Assembly: GCF_000429325.1 (NCBI RefSeq) | Contig: NZ_KE386885.1 | Location: forward strand, 213,958-277,957 | Reading direction: 5' to 3' | Origin: Fundidesulfovibrio putealis DSM 16056 | GTDB taxonomy: Bacteria; Desulfobacterota; Desulfovibrionia; Desulfovibrionales; Desulfovibrionaceae | DNA length: 64,000 bases | Shown: one piece after another, positions 48,920 to 57,988 of the stretch | Layout of the letters: every line of letters starts with the position of its first letter | How positions within the stretch are numbered: the stretch's first letter is position 1 | Made by a program: the position numbers and the translations under genes | Notes under the pieces: model-generated | What the model saw: the letters and a program-made list of their open reading frames with translations, nothing else | What the model was told of the DNA's origin: nothing | The model's database searches: none

Positions 48920-50704
48920 ATGCCCATTTTGCAGGATGCCGCACGGTTCGTGAACCGCTATGTCCAGATGCCCTCCTGCTGTCCCTGGCGAGGCCGCCTG
49001 AGCCGGGGGAACCTCAAGGCCGACTTGCTGGCAGGCCTGACCGGGGCGGTTATCGTGCTGCCCCAGGCCGTGGCCTTCGCGCTCATCGCCGGACTCCCCC
49101 CCGAGTACGGCCTGTACACGGCCATCGTGCCCACGGCCCTGGCCGCGCTGTTCGGCTCCAGCCACCACCTGATCTCGGGGCCTACCACGGCCATCTCCAT
49201 CGTGGTCTTCGCCAACCTCTCGGCCCTGGCCGACCCCTTTTCGCCCCGCTACATCGAGCTGGCCCTGATGCTCACCTTCATGACCGGCTTCTTCCAGCTG
49301 GCCCTGGGCATGGCCAAGATGGGCGGGCTCATCAATTTCGTGTCGCAGGCGGTGATGACCGGCTTTACCGCCGGGGCCGCCGTGCTCATCGCGCTCGGAC
49401 AGATGGGCCACTTCCTGGGCGTGGCCCTGCCCAAGGGGTCTGTGGGGGTGCTGCTGGGCGCGCTGCCCGGAGCCGTAGCCCGCGCGGACGCCGCGTCCGT
49501 GGCTGTTGGCGGCGTGGCGCTTGGCGTGGCGCTGTTCTTCAGGCGCTTCTATCCGCGCCTGCCGGGGCTTCTGGCCGCCATGGCCGCCTCCAGCCTGCTG
49601 GCCTGGCTCTTGGGCGGCGAGGACGCCGGGCTCAAGATGGCCGGGGCGCTTCCGGGCGGCCTGCCGCCGCTCTCCTGGCCCCTGTCCGAGGCCTCCTCGC
49701 TTGGCGCGCTGGTGCCGGGCGCGCTGGCCGTGGCCATGCTGGGGCTCGCCGAGGCCGTGAGCATCGCGCGGGCAGTGGCCGCCTCCACAGGCCAGCGCCT
49801 GGACAACAACCAGGAGTTCGTGGGCCAGGGCGTGTCCAACCTTTTGGGCAGCTTCTTCTCGTCCTACGCGTCGTCGGGCTCCTTCACGCGCACCGGAGTG
49901 AACCTCCAGGCCGGGGCCAAGACGCCCATGGCCGCCGTGTTCTCCGCCGTGGCCGTAGCCCTGGCCGGGGTGCTGCTGGCCCCGCTCACGGCGCACCTGC
50001 CCATGGCGGGCATCGCCGGGCTCCTGCTGGTGGTGGCCGGGGGGCTCATCCACATGAAGGACATCGAGCGCATCCTGCGCACCAGCGGGCAGGAGTCCCT
50101 GGTCATGGGCATCACCGCCATCTCCTGCCTGGCCGTCAACCTGGAGTTCGCCCTGTTCGCCGGGGTCATGATCTCGCTCTTGTTCTACCTGAACCGCACC
50201 TCGCACCCGCACTTCATCACCCTGGCTCCGGCCACGGACGGCCGCAAGCGCCATCTGGTGAACATCGAACGCACCCAGCTGCCGGAATGCCCCCAGGTGA
50301 AGATCCTGCGCCTGGACGGCTCCATCTTCTTCGGCGCGGTGAACCACATCGCGGAGGAGATGCACTCCATCCTGGAACAGTCGCCGCAGAAGCACGTGAT
50401 TTTGGTGGCCAGCGGGGTGAACTTCATCGACGTCACCGGGTGCCAGATGGTCTTCCAGCAGGAGACGTCGCTGGGCAAGGAAGGGCGCAGGCTCTACCTG
50501 TGCTCGCTCAAGCAGGAGGTGCTGGACACGCTTCGCCGGGGCGGCTGCATGCAGGGCCTGGGCCGCGATTCGGTGTTCGGCAGCAAGTCCGAGGCGCTGC
50601 GCGCAGTGCTCAAGAACATCGACTATTCCATCTGCTGCCGCTGCGAGGTGAAGGTCTTCAAGGAGTGCGCGTCCATAACCGACGGGTTCTGCGCACTGGA
50701 CTAG
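48920..50704 (+). CDS. SulP-family anion transporter with STAS domain
   Basis: 594 residues. About 12 hydrophobic segments; the SulP signature appears in GLTGAVIVLPQAVAFALIAGLPPEYGL and FGSSHHLISGPTTAIS. A C-terminal STAS domain (about 455-555) follows: VKILRLDGSIFFGAVNHI and HVILVASGVNFIDVTGCQ, where an Asp-Val-Thr replaces the usual Asp-x-Ser. A Cys-rich tail (SICCRCEVKVFKEC) is unusual. It moves sulfate, bicarbonate or dicarboxylate. GGAG at 5 nt before ATG. The preceding c-di-GMP genes may be co-transcribed. Confidence 0.9.
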   Translation: MPILQDAARFVNRYVQMPSCCPWRGRLSRGNLKADLLAGLTGAVIVLPQAVAFALIAGLPPEYGLYTAIVPTALAALFGSSHHLISGPTTAISIVVFANLSALADPFSPRYIELALMLTFMTGFFQLALGMAKMGGLINFVSQAVMTGFTAGAAVLIALGQMGHFLGVALPKGSVGVLLGALPGAVARADAASVAVGGVALGVALFFRRFYPRLPGLLAAMAASSLLAWLLGGEDAGLKMAGALPGGLPPLSWPLSEASSLGALVPGALAVAMLGLAEAVSIARAVAASTGQRLDNNQEFVGQGVSNLLGSFFSSYASSGSFTRTGVNLQAGAKTPMAAVFSAVAVALAGVLLAPLTAHLPMAGIAGLLLVVAGGLIHMKDIERILRTSGQESLVMGITAISCLAVNLEFALFAGVMISLLFYLNRTSHPHFITLAPATDGRKRHLVNIERTQLPECPQVKILRLDGSIFFGAVNHIAEEMHSILEQSPQKHVILVASGVNFIDVTGCQMVFQQETSLGKEGRRLYLCSLKQEVLDTLRRGGCMQGLGRDSVFGSKSEALRAVLKNIDYSICCRCEVKVFKECASITDGFCALD

Positions 50705-50765
50705 CCCCGCCCCCTGTGGCATCCAGGGCCGCAAGACGCCCGCAGACGCTTAGAGGTGACACGCC

Positions 50766-52013
50766 ATGAACGCTTTCCAGGCCCTCGCAGCACCGCCGCT
50801 TTTCGCCCGCCAGCCCGTTTTCACGGCGGATCTGGGCCTCTACGGCCACGAGCTGCTCTACCGTCAGGCGCTGGCCTCCACCCAGGCCGTGTTCGCGGAC
50901 CTGGACGCCGCCACCCTCACCGTGGTGGCCGGAGCCTTCCAGTGGCAGCCCGGCGACCTTTCAGGTGCCCAGAAGATCCTGGTGAACTTCGGCCGCCGCA
51001 CCATCCTGGACAAGGCCCCCTACGCCCTGCCCGCCGGACGCACCGTGATCCAGGTGGACGAGAACGTCCTGCTGGACGACACGCTGCTCTCCGACCTGAA
51101 GGCCCTCAAGACAGACGGCTACCTCATCGCCGTGAACGCCTTCAAGGCGCGCCCAGACGCGGCAGAGCTTTTGGAGCTGGCGGACATGGCCATCATCGAC
51201 CTGCTGGACAACTCCACCGGAGAGATAGAGGCACTGTTGAAGCCCCTGGCCGTGCACAAGGTGCTCCCCCTGGCCAAGAAGGTGGAGGACGCGCAGGCCT
51301 TCGCCCTGGCCAAAAAGCTCGGCTTCAAGCTGTTCCAGGGGTATTTCTTCAAGCGCCCCGAGATCGTGGCCGGACGAAGGCTCGCTTCCAACGAGACCGC
51401 CCGGCTGCGGCTTTTGCGCATCACCCAGTCCGACCAGCCCGACCCCGACGCCCTGGGCGAGGCCATCCGCTCGGATGTATCGCTCAGTTACCGGTTGCTT
51501 TCCTATCTGAACTCGCCCCTGCACGGCCAGAGCATGACCACCCTCTCCATCCCCAGGGCCATCATGGTCCTGGGCTGGACCCAGCTGCGCCACTGGCTGC
51601 GGGTCATCGCCCTGACCGACCTCTCGCCCTCGGCCAGGTCCGAGGAGCTGTCCTTCCTGTCGCTCACCCGGGCCAGGTTCTTCGAGCTGACCGCCCAGGG
51701 CCTGGGCCTGTCCGCCGCCGAGACAGAGAACCTGTTCACCCTGGGGCTTTTCTCCCTGCTGGACACCATGCTCCAGTCGCCCATGGAGGAGATCCTGTCC
51801 AACCTGCCCCTGGACGACGCCGTGAGCGCCGCGCTCCTGAAGAGGTCCGGCGGCTACGCCCGCTGGCTGGACATGGCCGTGAGCTTCGAGCAGGGCGAAT
51901 GGCCTGAGCTTGAGCGCATCCTCAAGGATTTGGGCATACCCGACGAGCTGGTGGCCGCAAGCTACGCCATGGCCATGGAGTTCGCCGTGTCCTTCAAGCG
52001 GGTCGGCGCGTAA
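50766..52013 (+). CDS. EAL-HDOD (YuxH-type) signalling protein, degenerate EAL
   Basis: 415 residues. The EAL half (1-205) keeps ARQPVFTADLGLYGHELLYR and the LFQGYFFKRP end, but the catalytic Glu-Ala-Leu reads Glu-Leu-Leu and other metal ligands seem lost, so hydrolysis is unlikely. The HDOD half (about 215-405) begins LLRITQSDQPDPDALGEAIRSD, with the SLSYRLLSYLNSP and AIMVLGWTQLRHWL helices. YuxH proteins signal by protein contact, often in motility or virulence. It closes the c-di-GMP cluster; its 3' end overlaps the convergent M48 gene by 20 nt. Confidence 0.9.
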   Translation: MNAFQALAAPPLFARQPVFTADLGLYGHELLYRQALASTQAVFADLDAATLTVVAGAFQWQPGDLSGAQKILVNFGRRTILDKAPYALPAGRTVIQVDENVLLDDTLLSDLKALKTDGYLIAVNAFKARPDAAELLELADMAIIDLLDNSTGEIEALLKPLAVHKVLPLAKKVEDAQAFALAKKLGFKLFQGYFFKRPEIVAGRRLASNETARLRLLRITQSDQPDPDALGEAIRSDVSLSYRLLSYLNSPLHGQSMTTLSIPRAIMVLGWTQLRHWLRVIALTDLSPSARSEELSFLSLTRARFFELTAQGLGLSAAETENLFTLGLFSLLDTMLQSPMEEILSNLPLDDAVSAALLKRSGGYARWLDMAVSFEQGEWPELERILKDLGIPDELVAASYAMAMEFAVSFKRVGA

Positions 52014-53244
52014 GGCGGCGTATCCGGTCCAGAACCGGCGGGTGGGTATAGTGCAGCCACACCGAGAGCCGGTGCGGGGTCAGGTTGGAGAGGTTGGCCC
52101 GGCTGAGGGTCTTAAGCGCCGTGGCCAGGGCCTTCGCGCCGCCGTCCGGCAGGGTTTTGGCCGCATAGGCGTCGGCCTGATACTCGAAGCGGCGCGACCA
52201 GGCGTTTGCCGCCACCCCCAGCGCCAGGGCCAGCGGCTGATACGCCAGCCCGAACAGCACCAGACCCGCGTGCGCCGACGGCCTGACGACCCCGAAGGCC
52301 TCCTGAAGCCCCGCGCTTCCCAGAAAGAGCTGCAATACCCACAGCACCAGCCCCATCTTGGCCACGGCCAGCACGAAGCCCATGCGGATATGCCCCAGTC
52401 TGGCGTGCCCCATTTCATGCGCCAGCACGGCCAGGACCTCCGACGTGGACATTTTGTCTATCAAAGTGTCATACAAGCTGATGCGCTTGCGCTTGCCGAT
52501 GCCCGTGAAAAAGGCGTTGGCCTTGGCGGAACGCTTGGACCCGTCCATGACGAACACCCCGCCCAGGCTGAAGCCCTGGCCCGTGGCGTACCCCTCGATG
52601 GCGCTTCGCAGCTCCCCCTGGGGCAGCGGCTCGAAGCGGTTGAACAGCGGCAGGATCCACACCGGGGCCACCACCATCATCACCGCCGTGAAAGCCGTGA
52701 TAGCTCCCCAGGCCGCAAGCCAGGCCCACTGGCCAAGCGTGCCGTAGGCCCAGAGCACGGCGGCCAGCAGCGCGCCCCCCAGCACCACGCCAAGGGCCAG
52801 CCCCTTCAGCCGGTCCATGACGAACAGGCGCGGCGTGGTGGCGTTGAAGCCGAAGCGCGCCTCCAGCACGAAGGTGTCGTACACGTCGAAGGGCAGGCTC
52901 AACACGCCCTGAGCCAGCATGAGCGCGCCCACGTACGCGAGCCCCGTGGCCAGCTCGCCAAACCCGAAAGAGCGCGTCCAGGCGTCCAGCCAGCCAAGAC
53001 CCCCCAAAAGCACGAAGGCGCAGACCAGCATGAGGTCCAGGCTTTCGCGCAGCCACTCCAGGCGTGCCCCGGCCCGCAGATACTCCTGGGATCGCCCGTA
53101 TTCGGCCTCGTCGAACTCCTGCGCGAACTCGGCGGGCAGATAATCGGTCAGGCTGCGCACGTTCAGCCAGCGGGCCAGCCCGGTGACGGCGTAGGTCAGG
53201 ACGAGCGCCCCAAGGACCAGGGCGACGGGTACGGTCAAATGCAT
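51994..53244 (-). CDS. M48-family CAAX-type membrane metalloprotease
   Basis: 416 residues. Several hydrophobic segments precede the zinc motif HEMGH (in VLAVLAHEMGHARLGH), and the downstream RFEYQADAYAA supplies the Glu ligand, as in Ste24/HtpX M48 peptidases. DPS-like FVMDGSKRSAKANAFFTGIGKRKRI is a conserved M48 segment. It probably degrades membrane or misfolded proteins. It is convergent with the HDOD gene. Confidence 0.92.
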   Translation of the reverse strand: MHLTVPVALVLGALVLTYAVTGLARWLNVRSLTDYLPAEFAQEFDEAEYGRSQEYLRAGARLEWLRESLDLMLVCAFVLLGGLGWLDAWTRSFGFGELATGLAYVGALMLAQGVLSLPFDVYDTFVLEARFGFNATTPRLFVMDRLKGLALGVVLGGALLAAVLWAYGTLGQWAWLAAWGAITAFTAVMMVVAPVWILPLFNRFEPLPQGELRSAIEGYATGQGFSLGGVFVMDGSKRSAKANAFFTGIGKRKRISLYDTLIDKMSTSEVLAVLAHEMGHARLGHIRMGFVLAVAKMGLVLWVLQLFLGSAGLQEAFGVVRPSAHAGLVLFGLAYQPLALALGVAANAWSRRFEYQADAYAAKTLPDGGAKALATALKTLSRANLSNLTPHRLSVWLHYTHPPVLDRIRRLTRRPA

Positions 53245-53404
53245 GGATTCTCCTGCTCAACGGAAAAGTCGCGCGATACCCGAAGGTAGCGCGCGACTTG
53301 CCGTACTGTCGAGATGCGATGCGCGAGGCTACGCCCCTTTAGCAGAATTGCTCGCCAGACGCCTATTCGGCATCCATTCTGCGCCTAAAGGCATTGCCCT
53401 CTTG

Positions 53405-53450
53405 CGGATTCCAAAGGGCGCAGCCCTAAGGCCTGCGGAGGCGTTCTTCT
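53405..53450 (+). repeat. GGATTCC-hairpin-CGGAGG repeat, copy 2
   Basis: GCGGATTCCAAAGGGC, CGC/GCAGCCCTAAGG, GCCTGCGGAGGCGTTCTTC. It is degenerate relative to the copies at 38587 and 61637 but in the same order and orientation. It sits in the 222-nt gap between the M48 gene start and the hydroxyacid oxidase 3' end. Confidence 0.65.
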
Positions 53451-53467
53451 GCTTCAGTTTCCCCGCT

Positions 53468-54490
53468 CTAGGGCCTGGGCGAGAGAACGTCCGGCGACAC
53501 GTCGCGCACGGACTCCGTCCCGGTGAGCAGCATGGCCGAGACCAGCTCTCCCTGCATCTTCTTCAAAATCGCGGCCACGCCTTCCGCGCCGCCGCCGAAG
53601 GCTCCCACGGCCAGGGGACGACCCACCAGCACCGCGTCCGCGCCCAAAGCCAGGAGCTTCAGCACGTCCGCGCCGGTGCGCACGCCGCCGTCGGCCAGGA
53701 TCACCGTGCGGCCCTTCACGGCCTGGGCGATGGCGGGCAGCACTTCGGCCGCGCCGGGGGTGTGGTCCAGCACGCGCCCGCCGTGGTTGGAGACCACGAT
53801 GGCCGCAGCGCCTGCGCCCACGGCCAGTTGGGCCTCGTCCGGAGTCATCACGCCCTTCACGATGAAGGGCAGGCTGGTGGAGGCCGTCAGTTCCTTGAGC
53901 TCAACGAAGGTCTTGGGGCCGACAGGCTGGCCCTTGAGGGCCATGGTGACAAGGCCCGCGCCGTCAATGTCCATGCCCACTGCGATGGAACCGGCGGCCT
54001 CGGCGTCGCGGATGAGGGGGAGCACCTTGTCCTGGGCGCGGGGCTTGATGAAGGGCACGCCCTTGCCGCCAGCCGCCGAGATGGCCTTCAGGCCTCCCTG
54101 GTACATGGTGGGGTCGGCCCCGTCGCCGCACATGCCTATGGTTCCGGCAGCGATGGCTCCGGAAATGATCATCTCCGAGAACACGTCCTCGGCTATCTTG
54201 CCGCCCATGTTGTAGACCACGCCGGTCATGGGTGCGGCCAGGATGGGCATGGACAGGGTCTGCCCGAAGAAGGTCATGGTGGTGTCGGCCTGCTTGACCC
54301 CATGGATGGTGCGCATGTTCAGCCGCCAGGCCTTGAGCGCCTCCAGGTTCGCGCCGAACGCGGAACCGGAACCGGCCCCGCCCATGCCGGGCACCTCGCC
54401 CGCACAGACGCGGCCGTCGCACACCGGGCACACCCGGCAGTATCCCTTCATCTCTTCGCGGGCTTTCTTGCGCAATGCGGCCATATCCAT
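53468..54490 (-). CDS. FMN-dependent alpha-hydroxyacid oxidase/dehydrogenase with N-terminal Cys cluster
   Basis: 340 residues, TIM-barrel of the glycolate oxidase/lactate dehydrogenase family. PILAAPMTGVVYNMGG, VKGVMTPDEAQLAV, VVSNHGGRVLDHTPG and LADGGVRTGADVLKLLALGADAVLVG carry the FMN and substrate sites, including the catalytic His-Gly-Gly-Arg. The N-terminus has C18, C21, C24 and C29 (YCRVCPVCDGRVC), a possible Fe-S or zinc site not typical of the family. It could be a lactate or isopentenyl-type oxidoreductase; the substrate is unknown. Confidence 0.85.
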   Translation of the reverse strand: MDMAALRKKAREEMKGYCRVCPVCDGRVCAGEVPGMGGAGSGSAFGANLEALKAWRLNMRTIHGVKQADTTMTFFGQTLSMPILAAPMTGVVYNMGGKIAEDVFSEMIISGAIAAGTIGMCGDGADPTMYQGGLKAISAAGGKGVPFIKPRAQDKVLPLIRDAEAAGSIAVGMDIDGAGLVTMALKGQPVGPKTFVELKELTASTSLPFIVKGVMTPDEAQLAVGAGAAAIVVSNHGGRVLDHTPGAAEVLPAIAQAVKGRTVILADGGVRTGADVLKLLALGADAVLVGRPLAVGAFGGGAEGVAAILKKMQGELVSAMLLTGTESVRDVSPDVLSPRP

Positions 54491-54532
54491 GTCTCGAACC
54501 TCCTGTGATTATTCGTCTTGTGAGTTTACGTC

Positions 54533-56113
54533 TCAATGCATCGGGACGTTGGCGGCGGGCTTCTTGCGCCCGCGCAGGATGAACACTCCCGGGATGCACA
54601 GCAGGCACACCATGCCCAAAAGCCTGAAATTGTCCAGATAGGCCATGAGCGCCGCCTGCTGGGACAGGAGCCCCTGGAGCACGGTCATGGCCTGCTGTTT
54701 GGCCTGGGCCGGGTTGCCCATCTGGGAGAGCCCGGCCACGAGGCTCTGGTAGTATTCCTGAAACCGTGGGTTGTACTGGTTCATGTTCCCGGCCAGCAGG
54801 GTCTGGTGGGTCTGCGCCCCGCGCGAGATCATGGTGGTCACGATGGAGATGCCAACGCCGCCGCCGATGTTTCGCATCAGGTTGAAGATGCCAGACGCGT
54901 TGCCCATCTGCTCCACGGGGAGCCCCCCCATGGCCGTGGTGGTCAGCGGCACGAAGATGAGCCCCAGCGACAGCCCCATGATCACGTTGGGCCAGGCGAT
55001 GTGCCCGCGCGTGATGTCCAGGTTGATGCCCGCGAAATGAAAGGAGATGGCCGCCAGGATCACGAAGCCGATGCCGATCAGGATGCGGCTGTCCACCTTG
55101 CCGATCAGCCTGCCCACGATCATCATGGAGATGATGGCCCCGATGCCGCGCGGGCTGAGCGCCAGGCCGCTGTCCAGGGCCGAATAGCCCATGAGGTTCT
55201 GCAGAAACAGCGGTTGCAGGGTGATGGTGGCGTAGAGCACCATGCCAAGAAGGGTCATCATGGCCGTGCCTGTGGCGAAGTTGGCGTTTTTCAGCACCCG
55301 CAGGTTCACGATGGGATGCTTGGCCCGCAACTCCCAGGCCACGAAGGCCGCCAGCGACACCACGCAGACCACGCTGAACCAGGTGATCCAGGCCGTCTCG
55401 AACCAGTCCTCCTGCTGTCCCTTGTCCAGCACCACCTGGAGCGCGGCCAGCCCCACGGTCATGAGGGCGAAGCCGACATAATCCACGGAACTGCTGCGCT
55501 TCTTTGCCTCCAGCAGGTAGGGCGGGTCCTCTACGAAGGCCTGGCACATGAACAGCGCCAGAATGCCTATGGGCAGGTTGATGTAGAACATCCAGCGCCA
55601 GGAGTAGTTGTCGGTAATCCAGCCGCCGAGCGTCGGCCCGATGATGGGCGCGACAACCACGCCCATGCCGAAGATGGCCATGGCCACGCCGCGCTTCTCG
55701 GGCGGGGCGCTCTCCATGAGGATGGACTGGGACAGGGGCTGCAAGGCGCCGCCCGCCGCGCCCTGGAGGATGCGCGCGATTATCAGCATGGGCATGCTGG
55801 TGGCCGCGCCGCACCATGCGGAAGCCAGGGTGAACAGCACCACGCAGGACAGCAGGAAGCGCTTTCGCCCCATGCGGATGGCCAGCCAGCCGGTCATGGG
55901 CAGCACTATGGCGTTGGCCACCAGATAGCTGGTGAGCACCCAGGTGGCCTCGTCCTGTGTGGAGGAGAGGGTCCCTGCCATCTGGGGCAGGGCCACGTTG
56001 GCCATGGTGGTGTCCAGCACCTCCATGATGGTGGGCAGCATGACCGACATGGCGATGATCCCCAGGCCGTGGGACGGCCTCCAGGGAGTCTGAACTCGAG
56101 TTGCCTGGCTCAT
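54533..56113 (-). CDS. emrB: EmrB/QacA-type drug:H+ antiporter (DHA2)
   Basis: 526 residues with about 14 hydrophobic segments. MEVLDTTMANVALPQMAG is motif-D-like for the DHA2 family, LAIRMGRKRFLL motif A, and ALQPLSQSILMESAPPEKRG motif C-adjacent. It forms a tripartite efflux pump with the EmrA-like protein 5 nt upstream and an outer-membrane channel encoded elsewhere. Transcribed after marR and emrA on the same strand. Confidence 0.93.
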   Translation of the reverse strand: MSQATRVQTPWRPSHGLGIIAMSVMLPTIMEVLDTTMANVALPQMAGTLSSTQDEATWVLTSYLVANAIVLPMTGWLAIRMGRKRFLLSCVVLFTLASAWCGAATSMPMLIIARILQGAAGGALQPLSQSILMESAPPEKRGVAMAIFGMGVVVAPIIGPTLGGWITDNYSWRWMFYINLPIGILALFMCQAFVEDPPYLLEAKKRSSSVDYVGFALMTVGLAALQVVLDKGQQEDWFETAWITWFSVVCVVSLAAFVAWELRAKHPIVNLRVLKNANFATGTAMMTLLGMVLYATITLQPLFLQNLMGYSALDSGLALSPRGIGAIISMMIVGRLIGKVDSRILIGIGFVILAAISFHFAGINLDITRGHIAWPNVIMGLSLGLIFVPLTTTAMGGLPVEQMGNASGIFNLMRNIGGGVGISIVTTMISRGAQTHQTLLAGNMNQYNPRFQEYYQSLVAGLSQMGNPAQAKQQAMTVLQGLLSQQAALMAYLDNFRLLGMVCLLCIPGVFILRGRKKPAANVPMH

Positions 56114-56118
56114 GAGGC

Positions 56119-57204
56119 TCAGCGCACCCGCACCCTGGGCACGACGGACATGCCCGGCGCGAGGTGCAGACCGGCGTCTGCAGGGCGCGACTCGAACACG
56201 ATCTTCACCGGCACGCGCTGCACCACCTTCACGTAGTTGCCCGAGGCGTTCTGGGGCGGCAGCAGGGCAAAGGCAGCCCCGGTACCGGCCTGGATGCTCT
56301 CCAGGCGACCCTTGAACTCATGCTCCGGGTAGGCGTCCACGGTGATGTCCACGTGCTGGCCGGGGCGCATGCCCTTGAGCTGGGTCTCCTTGAAGTTGGC
56401 GACCACCCACAGCTCGTCCTGCACGAGGCTCAGAAGCGGCTGGCCCACCTGCACGTAATCACCCGGTTCAACGGATTTCTTGGTGACCAGCCCGTCCACC
56501 TGGGCCGTGACGGTCGCATAGGTGAGGTTCAGGCGCGCCTGCTCCAGCGCAGCCTTGAACTTCTCCACGCCCGCCTGGGCGGTCTGGATCTGGGTTGCGG
56601 CCAGGGCGGCCTGGGCCTCGGCTGCGGCCACACGCTTGCGCGAGGCCTGCTGGGAGGCGGCGGTGGTGCGCGAGAGGGTGTCCGCGTTGTCGCGCGCCTG
56701 CTGGGACACCGCGCCGCTGTGCACCAGCTGGTTGTAGCGCGAAAGGTCCGTGGCGGCGTTGGAGGCCTGGGCCTGGGCCGAGGCGGCGTCCGCGCCCGCC
56801 TGCTCCACGGCGGCCAGTGCGGCGGCGTGGGCCGAGCGGGACTCCTGGAGCTTCTGCTCCGATTCGTTCAGGTCGGCCTGGGCCTGATCCAGCTTGGCCT
56901 GGAAGGTCGCAGGGTCCAGGCGCACCAGCAGATCGCCCGCGTGCACCTTCTGGTTGTCGCCCACGCGCACCTCCAGCACGCGCCCGGCCACCTGGGCGGA
57001 CACGGCGGTGACGTGCCCTGCGATGAAGGCGTCGTCGGTGGTCTCAAAGGCGCGCGACTCCCACCACACGAAGCCGCCGTAGATAAGCGCCGAAAGCGCT
57101 ATCAGTGCAGCCAGCGCGCCCCTCTTGCGGCCGCGCCTGCGCGGCGCGGCCGCCGAGGGCGGATCAACAGGCTTATCAGTATTGTCGAGTGTCATGTCTG
57201 CCAT
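56119..57204 (-). CDS. emrA: EmrA/HlyD-type membrane fusion protein
   Basis: 361 residues. One N-terminal transmembrane segment (about 31-47) precedes a hairpin coiled coil (about 105-220, rich in Ala/Gln/Glu heptads) between two lipoyl half-motifs (VLEVRVGDNQKVHAGDLLVRLD and GLVTKKSVEPGDYVQVGQPL). It bridges the DHA2 pump to an outer-membrane channel. It begins 10 nt after marR and ends 5 nt before emrB. Confidence 0.94.
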   Translation of the reverse strand: MADMTLDNTDKPVDPPSAAAPRRRGRKRGALAALIALSALIYGGFVWWESRAFETTDDAFIAGHVTAVSAQVAGRVLEVRVGDNQKVHAGDLLVRLDPATFQAKLDQAQADLNESEQKLQESRSAHAAALAAVEQAGADAASAQAQASNAATDLSRYNQLVHSGAVSQQARDNADTLSRTTAASQQASRKRVAAAEAQAALAATQIQTAQAGVEKFKAALEQARLNLTYATVTAQVDGLVTKKSVEPGDYVQVGQPLLSLVQDELWVVANFKETQLKGMRPGQHVDITVDAYPEHEFKGRLESIQAGTGAAFALLPPQNASGNYVKVVQRVPVKIVFESRPADAGLHLAPGMSVVPRVRVR

Positions 57205-57214
57205 ACGACTGAGT

Positions 57215-57718
57215 CTATTCCTCCGAGCACTTGCCGACGTCGAGTCGGACCTTGCCGAGCAGCGCCATGAGCGTCTTGAGTTCCGTCTCGTCCAGGCGCG
57301 ACATAACGGCAGTCTGATGCACGAACAGGTCCGGCAACACCTCGTCCAGTATCTTCTGGCCCTCGGGCAGCATCTCGATGCGCACCACGCGGCGGTCCGA
57401 GGGGTCTTCCACCCGCTGGATCAATCCGTCGCGCACCATGCCGGAGAGCACCGCCGACACCGTGGGGGTGGTCACGCCAGCCAGTTCGGCCAGCTTGCAC
57501 ACGGGGATGGGGTCTTCCTGGCGGCTCAGCAGGCCGAGGATCATGAACCTGCCGTAGGAAAGGCCCTGTTTGGAGAGGTTGCGCTCCACGCAGTGGTGCA
57601 GGATGGTCCCGGTGCGCAGGACATGCAGATAGGCCTCGGTAATCTGGATGTCCATGGTGGGATAACGTTCGGCCTTTTCCAGAAGCGTCTGGTAGCTCGG
57701 CATTTCCTTGAGGATCAT
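57215..57718 (-). CDS. MarR-family repressor of the efflux operon
   Basis: 167 residues. The winged helix is visible: KLAELAGVTTPTVSAVLSGM (recognition) and RVEDPSDRRVVRIEMLPEGQ (wing with DRR). It heads the emrA-emrB operon and a TTAG/CTAA operator overlaps its promoter, so autorepression relieved by a drug or phenolic ligand is expected. AGGGAGG lies upstream of the ATG. Confidence 0.94.
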   Translation of the reverse strand: MILKEMPSYQTLLEKAERYPTMDIQITEAYLHVLRTGTILHHCVERNLSKQGLSYGRFMILGLLSRQEDPIPVCKLAELAGVTTPTVSAVLSGMVRDGLIQRVEDPSDRRVVRIEMLPEGQKILDEVLPDLFVHQTAVMSRLDETELKTLMALLGKVRLDVGKCSEE

Positions 57719-57736
57719 ACGTCCCTCCCTAATTGA

Positions 57737-57762
57737 TTGGCGACTAATAATTAGGCGACTAA
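57737..57762 (-). promoter_or_regulatory. MarR operator over the marR-emrAB promoter
   Basis: Two direct copies of GGCGACTAA (57739-57747 and 57754-57762) are 15 bp apart. Between them CTAATAATTAG is symmetrical, and TTAGGCGACTAA is a TTAG-N4-CTAA palindrome. On the minus strand TTTACA with TATTAG at 17 nt gives a plausible promoter inside this region. The remaining gap up to 57988 shows no gene. Confidence 0.68.
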
Positions 57763-57988
57763 CCGTTGTAAAGTGAAATCCCTGTCACACTCGCAAAATC
57801 GGCAACGAGATGAGAACCTGGGCGGGTTGCGGAGGCAGGGAATACCAGGAACACGCGAATATGAAGCGGCGATTATAGTGAGATGGCCGAAGCATCCGGA
57901 TAGGTTACACCGGCGCGCAGGTATTTTCAGATTGCCCGCCGTAACCGGGCTTCAATGCGGGAAAGAAGGCGGAGGACGGTCGAAGACG

